64,000 bases of DNA from positions 62,001-126,000 of the forward strand of contig NZ_JALLGW010000001.1 of assembly GCF_023074835.1 (NCBI RefSeq), read 5' to 3'. The first letter of the stretch is position 1. Each line of letters starts with the position of its first letter. Both the position numbers and the translations under genes were made by a program. This document shows positions 50,295-59,166 of this stretch, piece after piece. The notes under the pieces were generated by a model that did no database searches, was not told where the DNA came from, and saw only the letters and a program-made list of their open reading frames with translations. The stretch is from Halomarina salina (GTDB lineage: Archaea > Halobacteriota > Halobacteria > Halobacteriales > Haloarculaceae).

Positions 50295-51083
50295 CTACTT
50301 CACCAGCGATATGACAGCATCCCGGTAGGCCGCCGTGTCGAACTCCAGCGCCATCTCCTCGCTGACCTCGCGCGTCTCGCCGTCCGGCCCCTCGACGGTG
50401 CGGGTCGCCGTCTTCGACACCGACTCGTCCGGGTAGACGCTCCCGAGCACGTACACCGTCCCCACCGACGACTTCCAGAGCGCGAGGACGCCCGCGATGG
50501 AGAGGTCGAAGCCGGGGACGCGAACGGGACCCATGTCGGGCGTGTCCGGTTCGTCGTAGGTGAGGTCGTCGACGGGCATCGTCCCCGTCACGTCGTAGGT
50601 GCGCTGGATGCCGCGCAGGTCCTCGGCGAGGGCCGTCTCCTCGTAGTCGACCTGGGCGACGCCCTGGTCTGCCAGTTGCGACTCGACGGCCGGCAGCACC
50701 TGCTGGTCGAGTCGGTCGACGCTCAGCGCGACGTTGACGTAGCTGTGGAGGTCGACGCGGGTGAGCGAGGCGAGGACGACCGGTCGGTCGAACGCGCCGC
50801 GGGTCTGCTCGGCGACGCGTTCGCGGGCCCCCTCGTGGGAGAACAGCGTCGTGTACACGTCGGCCGTCACGTCGATGCCGAACTGGCCCCCGGACACCGT
50901 CTGTGCGTCCTCGCTGACGACCGTCCATCCCGCCGACTTCGACTCGCCGAGTCGCGGGTGGTCCGTCTCGCTCCGCGGGAAGCCCGGTGCACCGGCCGCC
51001 ACGCCGTCGTCGAACAGGGTGAACGCGGTCACACCCCCGACCCCGGCGACGCCACAGAGGCCGAGGAACCGTCGTCTATTCAT
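50295..51083 (-). CDS. Tat-exported protein, DUF6517-like
   Basis: 262 residues. Start MNRRRFLGLCGVAGVGGVTAF is a textbook twin-arginine signal; a longer start at 51092 adds three residues. The mature domain is alpha/beta: GWTVVSEDAQTVSGGQFGIDVTADVYTTLF, a helix, LASLTRVDLHSYVNVALSVDRLDQQ, GTVYVLGSVYPDES and a closing helix EFDTAAYRDAVISLV. The layout matches the haloarchaeal DUF6517 family as far as I can recall; role unknown. Between it and the low-GC gene the gap is 90 bp. Confidence 0.78.
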   Translation of the reverse strand: MNRRRFLGLCGVAGVGGVTAFTLFDDGVAAGAPGFPRSETDHPRLGESKSAGWTVVSEDAQTVSGGQFGIDVTADVYTTLFSHEGARERVAEQTRGAFDRPVVLASLTRVDLHSYVNVALSVDRLDQQVLPAVESQLADQGVAQVDYEETALAEDLRGIQRTYDVTGTMPVDDLTYDEPDTPDMGPVRVPGFDLSIAGVLALWKSSVGTVYVLGSVYPDESVSKTATRTVEGPDGETREVSEEMALEFDTAAYRDAVISLVK

Positions 51084-51231
51084 ACGAGACACTCACGATT
51101 TCGTGCTTATATCGCTTGCCGCTAGCATCGGAGCCTCGCCGGCCGTATCGAGCGACGGCGGCCGGGGAGCGACCGAGGCCTTGCTTTAGCGACCCGTAGC
51201 TATAACGCGTCGCCGGGAGTCGAGCCGGACA

Positions 51232-52623
51232 GTGCGACTGATTCAGGTGGGCGTGCCGGAAGGGCGACGTGCAGTGGTGCTGGGGGCGCTCGACGACGAG
51301 GACATCGAGTACGTCGTGAGCGACGAGACGGGCAACCACGACTACGAGGCCATCGTCGAGTTCCCGCTCCCGACGAACGCCGTCGAGCAGGTGCTCTCTG
51401 CGCTGCGCGAGGTCGGCGTCGACGAGGGGGCGTACACCGTCGTCACGGACGCCGAGACGGTCGTCTCGGACAACTTCGCGGCGCTCGAAGCGGAGTACGC
51501 CGAGCACGGTAACGGCGACCTCATCGCCCGCGAGGAGCTGCGGTCGAAGGCGGAGGGCCTCTCGAACTCCCTGCCGACGTACATCATCATGACCGTCGTC
51601 AGCGCGCTCGTCGGCACCGCCGGACTCCTCCTCGACTCCCCGGCGACCGTCGTCGGGTCGATGGTCATCGCCCCGCTCATCGGCCCGGCGCTGTCGGCGT
51701 CCGTCGGGACGGTCATCGACGACGAGCGACTGTTCCGACGGGGCGTGAAGCTACAGGCGCTCGGCGTCGTCCTCACCGTCGTGGCGGCGACGGTGTTCTC
51801 CTTCGCCGTCAAGTGGATCGGGTTCGTCCCCCCGACGCTCGACCCGACCGAACTCAGCGAGATTAACGAGCGGCTCGAACCGAACCTGCTCTCGCTCGTC
51901 GTCGCGCTGGGCGCTGGCGTGGCCGGGAGCGTGAGCCTCACCGCGGGCGTCTCGACGGCGCTGGTCGGCGTGATGATCGCCGTCGCCCTCATCCCGCCCG
52001 CGGCGGCGGTCGGTATCGCCATCGCGTGGGGGCTGCCGGGGTCCGCGCTCGGGGCGGCGGTCTTGACGCTCGTGAACCTGCTCTCCATCAACGTCTCGGC
52101 GCTCGCCGTGATGTGGTACAGCGGCTACCGCCCGGACCGGTTCTTCCGGCAGGACGAGGCCCGGAGCGCGACCGTGAAGCGGGTCGCCGTCCTCGTCGTC
52201 GCCATCGCCGTGCTCTCGGTGTTCCTCGGGACGGTCACCTACAACAGCTACACGGCCGCGAGCGACGAGCGGTCCATCCACGACGCCATCGAGGGGGCCG
52301 TCAACGAGAGTTCGGGCGTGACGCACCTCGACACGGACATCACCACGGAGAGTCGGGACGTCCTGTTCACCGAACCGACGCGGGTCGTCGTCACCGTCGG
52401 TGCGCCGCCGGACAACCGACCACCGGACCTGGCGGCGCGGATAGACGCAGCGGTGGACGAGGCCGCCGGACGGGACGTGGAGGTACAGGTACGCTACGTC
52501 GAGATAGAGACCGTCGACCGTGTCGCGGGCGGTGAGCGCTGGCGAGCGGAACGGCCCGCGCCGAACCACGGCTCCGCACCCACTGCCCGCTCCGCCGCGA
52601 ACCCCGTCGCTCAGCCGTCGTAG
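51232..52623 (+). CDS. DUF389 (TIGR00341-type) membrane protein, paralogue 1
   Basis: 463 residues from GTG 51232. N-terminal soluble alpha/beta domain (RLIQVGVPEGRRAVVLGALDDE, AYTVVTDAETVVSDNF), then six or so membrane segments starting TYIIMTVVSALVGTAGLLLDS, with VGSMVIAPLIGPALSASVGT and MIAVALIPPAAAVGIAIAWG strongly conserved in DUF389. The C-terminal soluble part is followed by a disordered Ala/Pro tail (ERPAPNHGSAPTARSAANPV). Function unknown; proposed transport or adhesion roles are unproven. The 3' end overlaps the NOG1-type gene by 13 nt, convergently. Paralogue at 62087-63379. Confidence 0.9.
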   Translation: MRLIQVGVPEGRRAVVLGALDDEDIEYVVSDETGNHDYEAIVEFPLPTNAVEQVLSALREVGVDEGAYTVVTDAETVVSDNFAALEAEYAEHGNGDLIAREELRSKAEGLSNSLPTYIIMTVVSALVGTAGLLLDSPATVVGSMVIAPLIGPALSASVGTVIDDERLFRRGVKLQALGVVLTVVAATVFSFAVKWIGFVPPTLDPTELSEINERLEPNLLSLVVALGAGVAGSVSLTAGVSTALVGVMIAVALIPPAAAVGIAIAWGLPGSALGAAVLTLVNLLSINVSALAVMWYSGYRPDRFFRQDEARSATVKRVAVLVVAIAVLSVFLGTVTYNSYTAASDERSIHDAIEGAVNESSGVTHLDTDITTESRDVLFTEPTRVVVTVGAPPDNRPPDLAARIDAAVDEAAGRDVEVQVRYVEIETVDRVAGGERWRAERPAPNHGSAPTARSAANPVAQPS

Positions 52624-53597
52624 GGCAGCTCTATCTCGTAGTCGATGGCCTCGACGGCGGCGTCCACGACCTCGTCGACGCCCTCGCCCGTCTCCGCGCT
52701 GAGGTAGCAGTCGGCGTCGATGTCCCGCGAGCGGTCGGCCTTCGAACAGACGGTCAGCACGGGCACGTCCTCGAACTGCGATTCCAGTTCGTCGCGCAGG
52801 GCGAGCTGCGTCTCCAGCGGGTAGCCACACGCCTCGCTCGCGTCGACGAACACGAGGATGCAGTCGGCGACGTGCTCGACGGCGCTGACCGCCTGTCGCT
52901 CGATGCCGTTGCGCTCCTCGGCGGGCCGGTCGAGCAGCCCCGGCGTGTCCACGAGCTGGTAGCGGATGTGGTCGCGTTCGACGTGGCCGACGTGGATCTG
53001 CGTCGTCGTGAACGGGTAGGAGTCGATGTCGTTGCGGGCGTTCGTCGCCGCGTTGACGAACGTCGACTTCCCGACGTTGGGGTAGCCCGCGATGACGACG
53101 GTCGGTTCGTCGGGCCGGATGTCGGGGATGTCCCGCAGGACGTCACGTGCCTCGCCGAGTGCGAGCAGGTCGTCCTCGACGGACTCCGTGATGCTGGCGA
53201 GGCGAGCGAACGCCTGCTTGCGGTGTTTCTTCGCCGTGTCGGGGTCGGTGTTCCGGAGCTTCGACTGGTACTCGTCGCGAATCTTGTCGGCCTGTCGGCC
53301 GGCCCACATCACCTGCGAGAGGTGCTTGCGGAGGCCGTCGACGCCGCCGGGACAGTCGCCGTGCGGTTCGATCATCGCGTCGGCGACGTCGCGGTAGAAC
53401 GGGTCGACCACGTCGAAGTCGGGCCACGACGTGGTGACGTTCTGCAGGTTGTCCGAGATGATGTTCGACGCCGTCTGGAGCATCGACTGCTGGGCCTCCA
53501 GCCCGGACTTCGCGTGGCCCGCACGCGCCGCCCGCGAGAACGCCTTGTCGATGAGTTCCTCCGCACGCGGCGTCGTGGGGAGGTCTTCGAAGGTCAT
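52611..53597 (-). CDS. NOG1-family GTPase
   Basis: 328 residues. Helical N-terminal NOG1 domain (FEDLPTTPRAEELIDKAFSRA to ITESVEDDLLALGEARDVL, about 1-160) and a GTPase domain: G1 GYPNVGKSTFVN, G2 PFTTTQIHVGH, G3 DTPGLLDRP, G4 SKADRSRD, G5 SAETGEGV. It lacks the C-terminal extension of eukaryotic Nog1, as archaeal members do. A role in large-subunit assembly is expected from the family. Start MTFEDLPTTP at 53597. Its stop lies within the last codons of the convergent DUF389 gene. Confidence 0.93.
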   Translation of the reverse strand: MTFEDLPTTPRAEELIDKAFSRAARAGHAKSGLEAQQSMLQTASNIISDNLQNVTTSWPDFDVVDPFYRDVADAMIEPHGDCPGGVDGLRKHLSQVMWAGRQADKIRDEYQSKLRNTDPDTAKKHRKQAFARLASITESVEDDLLALGEARDVLRDIPDIRPDEPTVVIAGYPNVGKSTFVNAATNARNDIDSYPFTTTQIHVGHVERDHIRYQLVDTPGLLDRPAEERNGIERQAVSAVEHVADCILVFVDASEACGYPLETQLALRDELESQFEDVPVLTVCSKADRSRDIDADCYLSAETGEGVDEVVDAAVEAIDYEIELPYDG

Positions 53598-53713
53598 ACC
53601 ACCCGTATCGGACGAGCAGTGAAAAGCACGTTCCTCCCGTTCTCGCCGTGACAACGCGACGCTAACCCTCTTCCGACGCTAACCCTCATCCGTCCCGACC
53701 ACGTACCCGAGGT

Positions 53714-54073
53714 ATGGTCAACTGGACAGCAGTCGTCGTCGGCTTCGTCGTCGAGGTGGTCGTCGGCACCATCGGCCTCGCCGTCCCCGTCGTCGGCCAA
53801 CTCACGGCCGCCGTCGTCGGCGGGTTCGTCGCGGGCTACATGGTCGGCGGTGGCCTCGGCAACGGCGCGTGGCACGGCCTGCTCGCGGGCGCACTGGGCG
53901 GACTGGTCATCGCACTCGTCGTCGGTCTCTTCGGGAGCGCCGTCCTCACGGCGGTCGGTGGCCCCGGCGGGACCGCGTTCGGCCTCGGCCTGACGGCGCT
54001 CGCCGTCGTCATCTGGTTCGTCGTCTCCATCCCGAGCGCGCTCGGCGGCGCACTGGGCGCGGCGGTCGCCTGA
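53714..54073 (+). CDS. DUF5518 membrane protein, first of a pair
   Basis: 119 residues, four hydrophobic segments rich in Gly and Val: VVVGFVVEVVVGTIGLAVPVVGQ, VVGGFVAGYMVGGG, LGGLVIALVVGLFGSAVLT and LTALAVVIWFVVSIPSALGGALG. The GGGLGNGAWHGLLAGALGG turn is the DUF5518 hallmark. Role unknown; the family is common in haloarchaea. The next gene is a paralogue 177 bp away. Confidence 0.85.
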   Translation: MVNWTAVVVGFVVEVVVGTIGLAVPVVGQLTAAVVGGFVAGYMVGGGLGNGAWHGLLAGALGGLVIALVVGLFGSAVLTAVGGPGGTAFGLGLTALAVVIWFVVSIPSALGGALGAAVA

Positions 54074-54250
54074 ACAGGCGGGCGACCGCCGGCGGAAACG
54101 GCGGGCTACAGGCGGCGACTCTCACTGGTAGCTGCCGGCCGAACTGACCGACCGACGGTGCGTACACTCCCACGTTAGAGGCCGTCCTTCGGGAGTTTCT
54201 GGCGTTTCGCTTACACTCTTTATCGTCCTCGCTCGCCAACTCAGCCTGTT

Positions 54251-54661
54251 ATGGTAGAGACTAACTGGCGTGCGGTAGGCATCGGCTTCGTGGTCATCGC
54301 CGTCCTCGGCCTCGTCGGGGCCTTCGTCGACCCACTGGCGGCGTTCGGAACCGTCCTCGGGGCGATCATCGGCGGGTTCGCGGCGGGATACTACGCCCGC
54401 GGTGGCACGGCCAACGGCGCGTGGAACGGCCTGCTCGCGGGCGTCATCGGGGCGCTCGTGCTCATCGTGGTACTGGCCGCGATGGGACTGGCCATCTCGA
54501 TGGTCGAACTCTCCCTCGGCGGGATGTTCGCCACCGTCGGTATCGCGCTCGCGGCCGTCGTGCTGGCGGTCATCGGCGCGATTCCCGCCGCCGTCGGCGG
54601 GGCCGTCGGAGGGATGGTGACCCGTGAAGAGCGCGCAGAGACCGGCCGCCCGGCGGCCTGA
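54251..54661 (+). CDS. DUF5518 membrane protein, second of a pair
   Basis: 136 residues. Same plan as its neighbour: WRAVGIGFVVIAVLGLVGAF, IIGGFAAGYYARGG with ANGAWNGLLAGVIGALVLIVVL, SMVELSLGGMFATVG and VLAVIGAIPAAVGGAVGG, then a short charged tail (TREERAETGRPAA). TANGAWNGLLAG corresponds to LGNGAWHGLLAG of the first gene. It has its own TATA-like box (TCTTTATCG, about 54216-54224) 27-35 nt upstream, so it is probably transcribed independently. Confidence 0.85.
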   Translation: MVETNWRAVGIGFVVIAVLGLVGAFVDPLAAFGTVLGAIIGGFAAGYYARGGTANGAWNGLLAGVIGALVLIVVLAAMGLAISMVELSLGGMFATVGIALAAVVLAVIGAIPAAVGGAVGGMVTREERAETGRPAA

Positions 54662-54765
54662 ATCGGCCATTTTTCGACACCGCATCGACCCATCGGCATC
54701 ACCGGTGAGACCGGAACGACCAGTACCACCAGTAGCGGTTTGCACGTCCCGCCCGTCTCTCGCCC

Positions 54766-55083
54766 ATGGCACGAATCGAGGCCGACAGCTTGCTTCCGAA
54801 CGACCACGTGAAGCAGTTGGCGCTGGACGGGGACATCACCCAGATTCACCGCGGTAACCCCTACGCCGACGCTGGCGACACGTTCGACGTGGACGGCACC
54901 ACGTTCGAGGTCACGGACGTGACCCACCGCACGCTCGGCGACCTGACCGACGAGGACGCGCGGGCGGAGGGCTCGGAGGACCTGGAGGCGTACCGGAAGC
55001 GACTCGAACACGCCCACAGCGACGGGTTCGAGTGGGACGACGACGCCGACGTGGTGCGACACCGCTTCGAGCGGCAGGACTGA
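54766..55083 (+). CDS. ASCH-domain protein
   Basis: 105 residues. SLLPNDHVKQLALDGDITQIHRGNPYADAGDTFDVDGTTFEVTDV is the ASCH beta-barrel core, related to PUA; YRKRLEHAHSDGFEWDDDADV ends the fold. ASCH domains are proposed RNA binders linked to translation or RNA processing. The gene has no operon partner: the next gene converges with a 3-bp gap. Specific target unknown. Confidence 0.85.
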   Translation: MARIEADSLLPNDHVKQLALDGDITQIHRGNPYADAGDTFDVDGTTFEVTDVTHRTLGDLTDEDARAEGSEDLEAYRKRLEHAHSDGFEWDDDADVVRHRFERQD

Positions 55084-55086
55084 ACG

Positions 55087-55455
55087 TCAGTTTGACTGGT
55101 GCTCGAATCGCTCGGCGAGTTCCGCCCGCAGGTCGTCGAGCGTCATCTCCTTCATCGACAGCAAGACGAGCAGGTGGTAGACGATGTCGGCGGCCTCGTG
55201 GGCGAGCTCCTCCCGGTCGTCGTCCTTCGCCGCGAGGACGAGCTCGGTCGTCTCCTCGCCCAACTTCTCCAGCACCGCGTTCTCCCCCTTCTCGTGGGTG
55301 AACAGCGAGGTGGTGTAGGAGTCCTCGGGGAGCGTCTCCTTTCGCTCCTCGACGACGGCGAACAGGTCGTCGAGGACGTCGGCGGTGTCGCCAGCCTCGC
55401 CGTCGGGGGCGGCCTCGGCGTTCGTCGAGTCCGGCCCGGGCGACCCCTCGGTCAC
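55087..55455 (-). CDS. hisE: Phosphoribosyl-ATP pyrophosphatase
   Basis: Second step of histidine synthesis. 122 residues. The MazG-like core is clear: VLDDLFAVVEERKETLPEDSYTTSLF, KGENAVLEKLGEETTELVLAA with the Mg-binding Glu cluster (EETTE), and REELAHEAADIVYHLLVLL with the Asp of the metal site. An acidic N-terminal extension of about 25 residues precedes it. It starts inside the last codon of the DUF151 gene (4-nt overlap), so the three genes pdxT, DUF151, hisE are probably one operon; no other his gene is nearby. Confidence 0.94.
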   Translation of the reverse strand: MTEGSPGPDSTNAEAAPDGEAGDTADVLDDLFAVVEERKETLPEDSYTTSLFTHEKGENAVLEKLGEETTELVLAAKDDDREELAHEAADIVYHLLVLLSMKEMTLDDLRAELAERFEHQSN

Positions 55456-55928
55456 AGGTAGCTCTCCTCCTCGGCGTCCATCTCGGCGCGGATGACGTCG
55501 CGGATGTCGTCGAGTTCGGCGTAGCGGTCGGGGTCGTCGCTCGCCTCCTCGAACACCTCGGGGGCGACCGAGACGGGGCAGTTCGTCCGGGAGGCCAGCG
55601 CGAGGGCGTCGCTCGGGCGGGCGTCGACGGTCACGTCCTGTCGCGGCGTGTTGAGGTGGAGGTCGGCGATGAACGTCCCCTCGTCGAGGCGGGCGACGTG
55701 GACGCGGTCGACCCGACCGCCGAGTTCCTCCACCACGTCGAGCAGGAGGTCGTGGGTCAGCGGGCGACCGAAGTCCGCGGCATCCATCCCGCGGGCGATG
55801 CTCGTCGCCTCCTCGAAGCCGACGAAGATGGGGAGCACGTCGTCTTCGCCGTCGACGTCGAGGAGGACGACCGGTGCGGGACCCTGGGAGGTCCCGGCGA
55901 CCCGCACCGACTCGATGACTGCCTTCAT
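55452..55928 (-). CDS. Bifunctional nuclease family (DUF151) protein
   Basis: 158 residues from MKAVIESVRVAGTS. DUF151 core: VVLLDVDGEDDVLPIFVGFEEATSIA, RPLTHDLLLDVVEELGGRVDRV and LNTPRQDVTVDARPSDALALA. Plant relatives are bifunctional nucleases, but archaeal members are untested. The C-terminal tail is acidic (RDVIRAEMDAEEES). Its frame is open upstream through the pdxT gap; the conserved start fixes the ATG at 55928. It ends with a 4-nt overlap on hisE. Confidence 0.85.
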   Translation of the reverse strand: MKAVIESVRVAGTSQGPAPVVLLDVDGEDDVLPIFVGFEEATSIARGMDAADFGRPLTHDLLLDVVEELGGRVDRVHVARLDEGTFIADLHLNTPRQDVTVDARPSDALALASRTNCPVSVAPEVFEEASDDPDRYAELDDIRDVIRAEMDAEEESYL

Positions 55929-56014
55929 ACCTCGGACTGGGAGACGCCGACGGATAACACCTCTCACTCCCGTGGCGGCCCCGTCTGCGGCGGTCTCCCC
56001 CGGTTCCTCGACGC

Positions 56015-56608
56015 CTACGCGACCACGGACTCGAAGAACGCGAGGTCGTGAACCCGCGGGTCGTCGGTGAGTTCCGGGTGGAACGAGGTGGCGACCACCG
56101 ACCCCTCCTGGACGGCGACCGGACGACCCTCCCACTCGGCGAGGACGGCCACGTCCTCGCCCACCTCGTCGATGACGGGCGCGCGGATGAAGACCGCCGG
56201 GAACGGGTCGTCGAGACCGTCGACGTCCAGCGGTGCCTCGAACGAGTCGACCTGCCGACCGAACGCGTTGCGGTCGACGGTCACGTCGAGGACGTCGAGC
56301 GTCGCCACGCGGTCGTCCTTCGCGTCCGTCGAGGCGACGATGAGGCCCGCGCACGTCGCCAGCAGCGGCTTGCCCGCGGCGACGTGGTCGCGAATCTCCG
56401 CGTCGATGCCCTCGCCAGCGAGGTGCCGCGAGATGGTCGTCGACTCGCCGCCGGGCAGCAACAGGACGTCACAGTCGGGGACGACGCCCGACGTGCGAAT
56501 CTCGCGCACCTCGGCGTCCTCGCCGTGGGCGGCGGCCGCCCGGCGGATGGCGTCGGCGTGTTCCGAGACGTCACCCTGGACCGCGACGACGCCCGCTACG
56601 AGTGTCAT
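56015..56608 (-). CDS. pdxT: Pyridoxal 5'-phosphate synthase glutaminase subunit
   Basis: Supplies ammonia to PdxS for vitamin B6 synthesis. 197 residues. VAGVVAVQGDVSEHADAI, LLLPGGESTTISRHL, the nucleophile elbow ATCAGLIVAS (Cys about 83) and FHPELTDDPRVHDLAF with the catalytic His-Glu are all present, so the glutaminase triad is intact. pdxS is not in the window. The DUF151 and hisE genes follow on the same strand (86 bp and overlap). Confidence 0.95.
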   Translation of the reverse strand: MTLVAGVVAVQGDVSEHADAIRRAAAAHGEDAEVREIRTSGVVPDCDVLLLPGGESTTISRHLAGEGIDAEIRDHVAAGKPLLATCAGLIVASTDAKDDRVATLDVLDVTVDRNAFGRQVDSFEAPLDVDGLDDPFPAVFIRAPVIDEVGEDVAVLAEWEGRPVAVQEGSVVATSFHPELTDDPRVHDLAFFESVVA

Positions 56609-56784
56609 GGCCGGAACTAGGCGAGTTCGGGGGAAAAGTCTCGCGGGAGGCCGTCGCCGACCGCTCGCCGAGGACGGACTGCGAGGGCCGGTGTGAGTCC
56701 GCTGCGGAGCTACTGCGAGGTGCCAGCGAGGAGTCGGGGTGTTCGGTGGCGAGTCGATACGCGTCGGTCGGTGGCGATGCGGCG

Positions 56785-56946
56785 TTACCCGACGACGGCC
56801 GTGAGGACCATCACGAGGAGGCCGAACATCGCGCCGAAGGCGACCACCGTCTTCGGGTCGATTCGGGGCGCGTTGCGGTCCTCGGAGTCGAAGTACCGGA
56901 CGAGTCCGGCACTGGACATCAGGCCGCCGCTGTTGCTTCCACTCAT
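56785..56946 (-). CDS. Preprotein translocase subunit Sec61beta (SecG-like)
   Basis: 53 residues, one C-terminal membrane segment ([21 protein letters not shown]) after a cytosolic [27 protein letters not shown] segment, the exact plan of archaeal Sec61beta. The start is [10 protein letters not shown] at 56946. Part of the translocon with SecY and SecE, which are elsewhere. It is isolated: pdxT lies 176 bp downstream and thioredoxin diverges. Confidence 0.92.
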   Translation of the reverse strand: MSGSNSGGLMSSAGLVRYFDSEDRNAPRIDPKTVVAFGAMFGLLVMVLTAVVG

Positions 56947-57105
56947 GTTCCACGCTGAGCGACGCGACGGTGTAAACGTTTCGTCAACACTCTCCACCCC
57001 GATTCGTCGACACATCACACCGGTGGTCGTGGGCGAGCGGTTCGGCGCGCCCGACGGGAACAGTGGAAACCCTTATTCGGAGCGACGGGTAACTCCGGTG
57101 TACCG

Positions 57106-57375
57106 ATGACGGTGACTCTCAAGGACTTCTACGCCGACTGGTGTGGCCCGTGCAAGACCCAGGACCCGATTCTGGAGGACATCCAGGAGGACTGGGGGGA
57201 CCGCTTCGAGGTAGAGAAGGTGAACGTCGACGAGGAGCAGGACGTCGCCAACGAGTACCAGGTCCGCTCCCTTCCGACGCTCATCATCGAGAACGACGAC
57301 GGCGTCGTCGAGCGGTTCGTCGGCGTCACCCAGCGCGACGACATCGAGGGCGCGCTGGAGTCGGCGGGCGCGTAG
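57106..57375 (+). CDS. Thioredoxin-family protein
   Basis: 89 residues, a short thioredoxin fold with active site WCGPC (Cys13, Cys16) preceded by KDFYADW. cis-Pro motif RSLPTLII. The N-terminal strand-helix of longer thioredoxins is missing, as in small archaeal glutaredoxin-like thioredoxins. A CTTATT box (57072-57077) is 29-34 nt before the ATG. Partner reductase not in the window. Confidence 0.93.
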   Translation: MTVTLKDFYADWCGPCKTQDPILEDIQEDWGDRFEVEKVNVDEEQDVANEYQVRSLPTLIIENDDGVVERFVGVTQRDDIEGALESAGA

Positions 57376-57429
57376 GCGGGCGGTCACCTCCTCGACGCAG
57401 CGTTCAGCGACCGCGGAGCCGCTGGCTCG

Positions 57430-58098
57430 TCACTCGAACGTGACGCCCAGGTCGTGCATCCCGTCGTTGTTCATCGCGACGTTGATGAGCAGCGGCGTCA
57501 GCGCCTCCACCTCGCTCGCGTTGGCGAGGCCGCCGACGTCCAGCGTCCGGATGCCGCGAATCTCCTCGGCGAGCATCGAGACGATGTCCTTCGCGTCCGG
57601 GTCGTCGCCGAACACGAGCACGTCCCAGTCGAGGTCCGCGTCGAGGTTCGCCAGTTTCCCGGCCGCGAGGTTGTGGAACGCACCGACGAGGGGGACGCCG
57701 TCGGGGGCCGCCTCCGCGGCGAGGGCGGCGACGCTCCCGGCACTCGGGGCGTTGTAGTGGAAGCCGTCGTCGTCGCGTTTCATCCCGACGGCGGGGGTGA
57801 CCAGCACGTCGTCCTCGTCCACCTTGTCCGCGACGGCCTCGATGGTGTCGACGAGGTGGTAGGCGGGGACGGCGAGGACGACGACGTCCGCGCGGTCGGC
57901 CGCCATCGCGTTGTCGAACCCCTTGACGGTGCAGTCGACGGCGCGACTCGACAGTTCCGTCTCGTACTCCTTGGCCTTCTCGCGGGCGCGGTCGGGGTCA
58001 CGTGAGCCGACGAGCACCTCGTGGTCGGTGTGGTACGCCCACCGGAGCGCGAGACCCTCGCCGATGTCACCCGTGCCGCCACAGAGCGCGATTCGCAT
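57430..58098 (-). CDS. npdG: NADPH-dependent F420 reductase
   Basis: Transfers hydride between NADPH and coenzyme F420. 222 residues. Dinucleotide motif CGGTGDIGEGLALRWA at the N-terminus, VGSRDPDRAREKA for NADP, VVVLAVPAYHLVDTIEAV, and LVGAFHNLAAGKLANLD. The enzyme length and motif order fit FNO/NpdG. The box GATTAAGC on the plus strand (58121-58128) gives a TATA-like GCTTAATC on the minus strand at leaderless distance from the ATG. Confidence 0.95.
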   Translation of the reverse strand: MRIALCGGTGDIGEGLALRWAYHTDHEVLVGSRDPDRAREKAKEYETELSSRAVDCTVKGFDNAMAADRADVVVLAVPAYHLVDTIEAVADKVDEDDVLVTPAVGMKRDDDGFHYNAPSAGSVAALAAEAAPDGVPLVGAFHNLAAGKLANLDADLDWDVLVFGDDPDAKDIVSMLAEEIRGIRTLDVGGLANASEVEALTPLLINVAMNNDGMHDLGVTFE

Positions 58099-58290
58099 GG
58101 TGGCACGTCGTCGGGTCGGCGATTAAGCGTTGTGTGCTCGGGCGCTCGACGACCCGCGGAGGGTAGACGCGCCACCGAAGGACGCCAGCCACGCGGCGAC
58201 GACGGCCGCGACGAGAGAGGAGAGCACGTCCACGACTGATTGACCGACCGGCCGGCGAACCGTCACCGCCACGAACGAAGACCGACGGCG

Positions 58291-59154
58291 TCACTCCAGC
58301 AGGTCCGGCAACTCGTCGACCGACTCGACGACGGCGTCGGCGTCGACCCGCTCGAACGCCGATCTGCCCGACTCGCCGGTCAGGCCACCCGTGAGGACGC
58401 CGATACCGAAGTACGTCCGGTCGTCCACCTCGCGGGCGTTGTGGACCGTCCGCACGTCGTCGAGCGTGTCGCCGGCGAACGCGAGGCGCTCGGCGTCGAG
58501 GCGCTCGGCGAGGCCGACGATACCTTCGGGGTCGGGTTTGCCCGCGACGGGGGAGTCCATCGTCACGACGTGCTCGTCGGGCAGGTCGAGTCCCACGCGG
58601 TCCAGCGCGAGTGCAGCCTCCGCCTCGGGCCGACCGGTGACGACGCCGACGGCGTAGCGCTCGGTCAGCGCCTCGACGGTCTCGGGAGCAGCCAGCACCG
58701 TCTCGTCGTGGATGAACCCCGCCGTCTCGATGTCGGGGGCGCCGCCCTCCAGGTCGCGGTACAGCTCCGCCCCGAGGTACAGTTGCTGGAACGTGTCGGT
58801 GAGCGCGTCGGGGTCCCACTCGGCGTGGACGCGTTCGCGCGCGTCGGGGTCCAGCGCGTCCGCGAGGACGGCGTGGGTGCCCTCCAGCCCGCCGCCGCTG
58901 GCGGCCACCGCGTCGGTGAACCGGTCGACGGGGTTGCCGTACCCCTCGCGGCGCGCGAGGAGGTGGAGCGCGGCGGCGTGGGTGAGTTCCCAGTCGTCGT
59001 TGAACCCGCCGGCGTCCTTGAACGACTGGACGTCGTCGCGGCCGATGGTCTCGCCGTAGGTCCTGTCGAGCGTCTCGAGGATGGCACGCCGATACGAGTC
59101 GGCCACGTCGACCAGTACGCCGTCGATGTCGAGAACGATGGTGTCGACTTGCAT
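58291..59154 (-). CDS. HAD-superfamily hydrolase, TIGR01548-like
   Basis: 287 residues. HAD motifs are intact: [17 protein letters not shown] (nucleophile Asp9), [48 protein letters not shown] helical cap (about 20-170) lies between motifs I and II, with [21 protein letters not shown]. The family occurs in haloarchaea; substrate unknown, phosphoester hydrolysis expected. Start [12 protein letters not shown] is secure. It precedes npdG on the same strand (192 bp) and follows the UPF0146 gene by 12 bp. Confidence 0.9.
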   Translation of the reverse strand: MQVDTIVLDIDGVLVDVADSYRRAILETLDRTYGETIGRDDVQSFKDAGGFNDDWELTHAAALHLLARREGYGNPVDRFTDAVAASGGGLEGTHAVLADALDPDARERVHAEWDPDALTDTFQQLYLGAELYRDLEGGAPDIETAGFIHDETVLAAPETVEALTERYAVGVVTGRPEAEAALALDRVGLDLPDEHVVTMDSPVAGKPDPEGIVGLAERLDAERLAFAGDTLDDVRTVHNAREVDDRTYFGIGVLTGGLTGESGRSAFERVDADAVVESVDELPDLLE

Positions 59155-59166
59155 TTGTGTCTGGAG

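Noticed and set aside
58123-58233. Minus-strand 36-codon frame with a hydrophobic stretch (LSSLVAAVVAAWLASF)
   Set aside because: It overlaps the TATA-like box of npdG at its end and has no promoter of its own; a small membrane peptide remains possible but unsupported.
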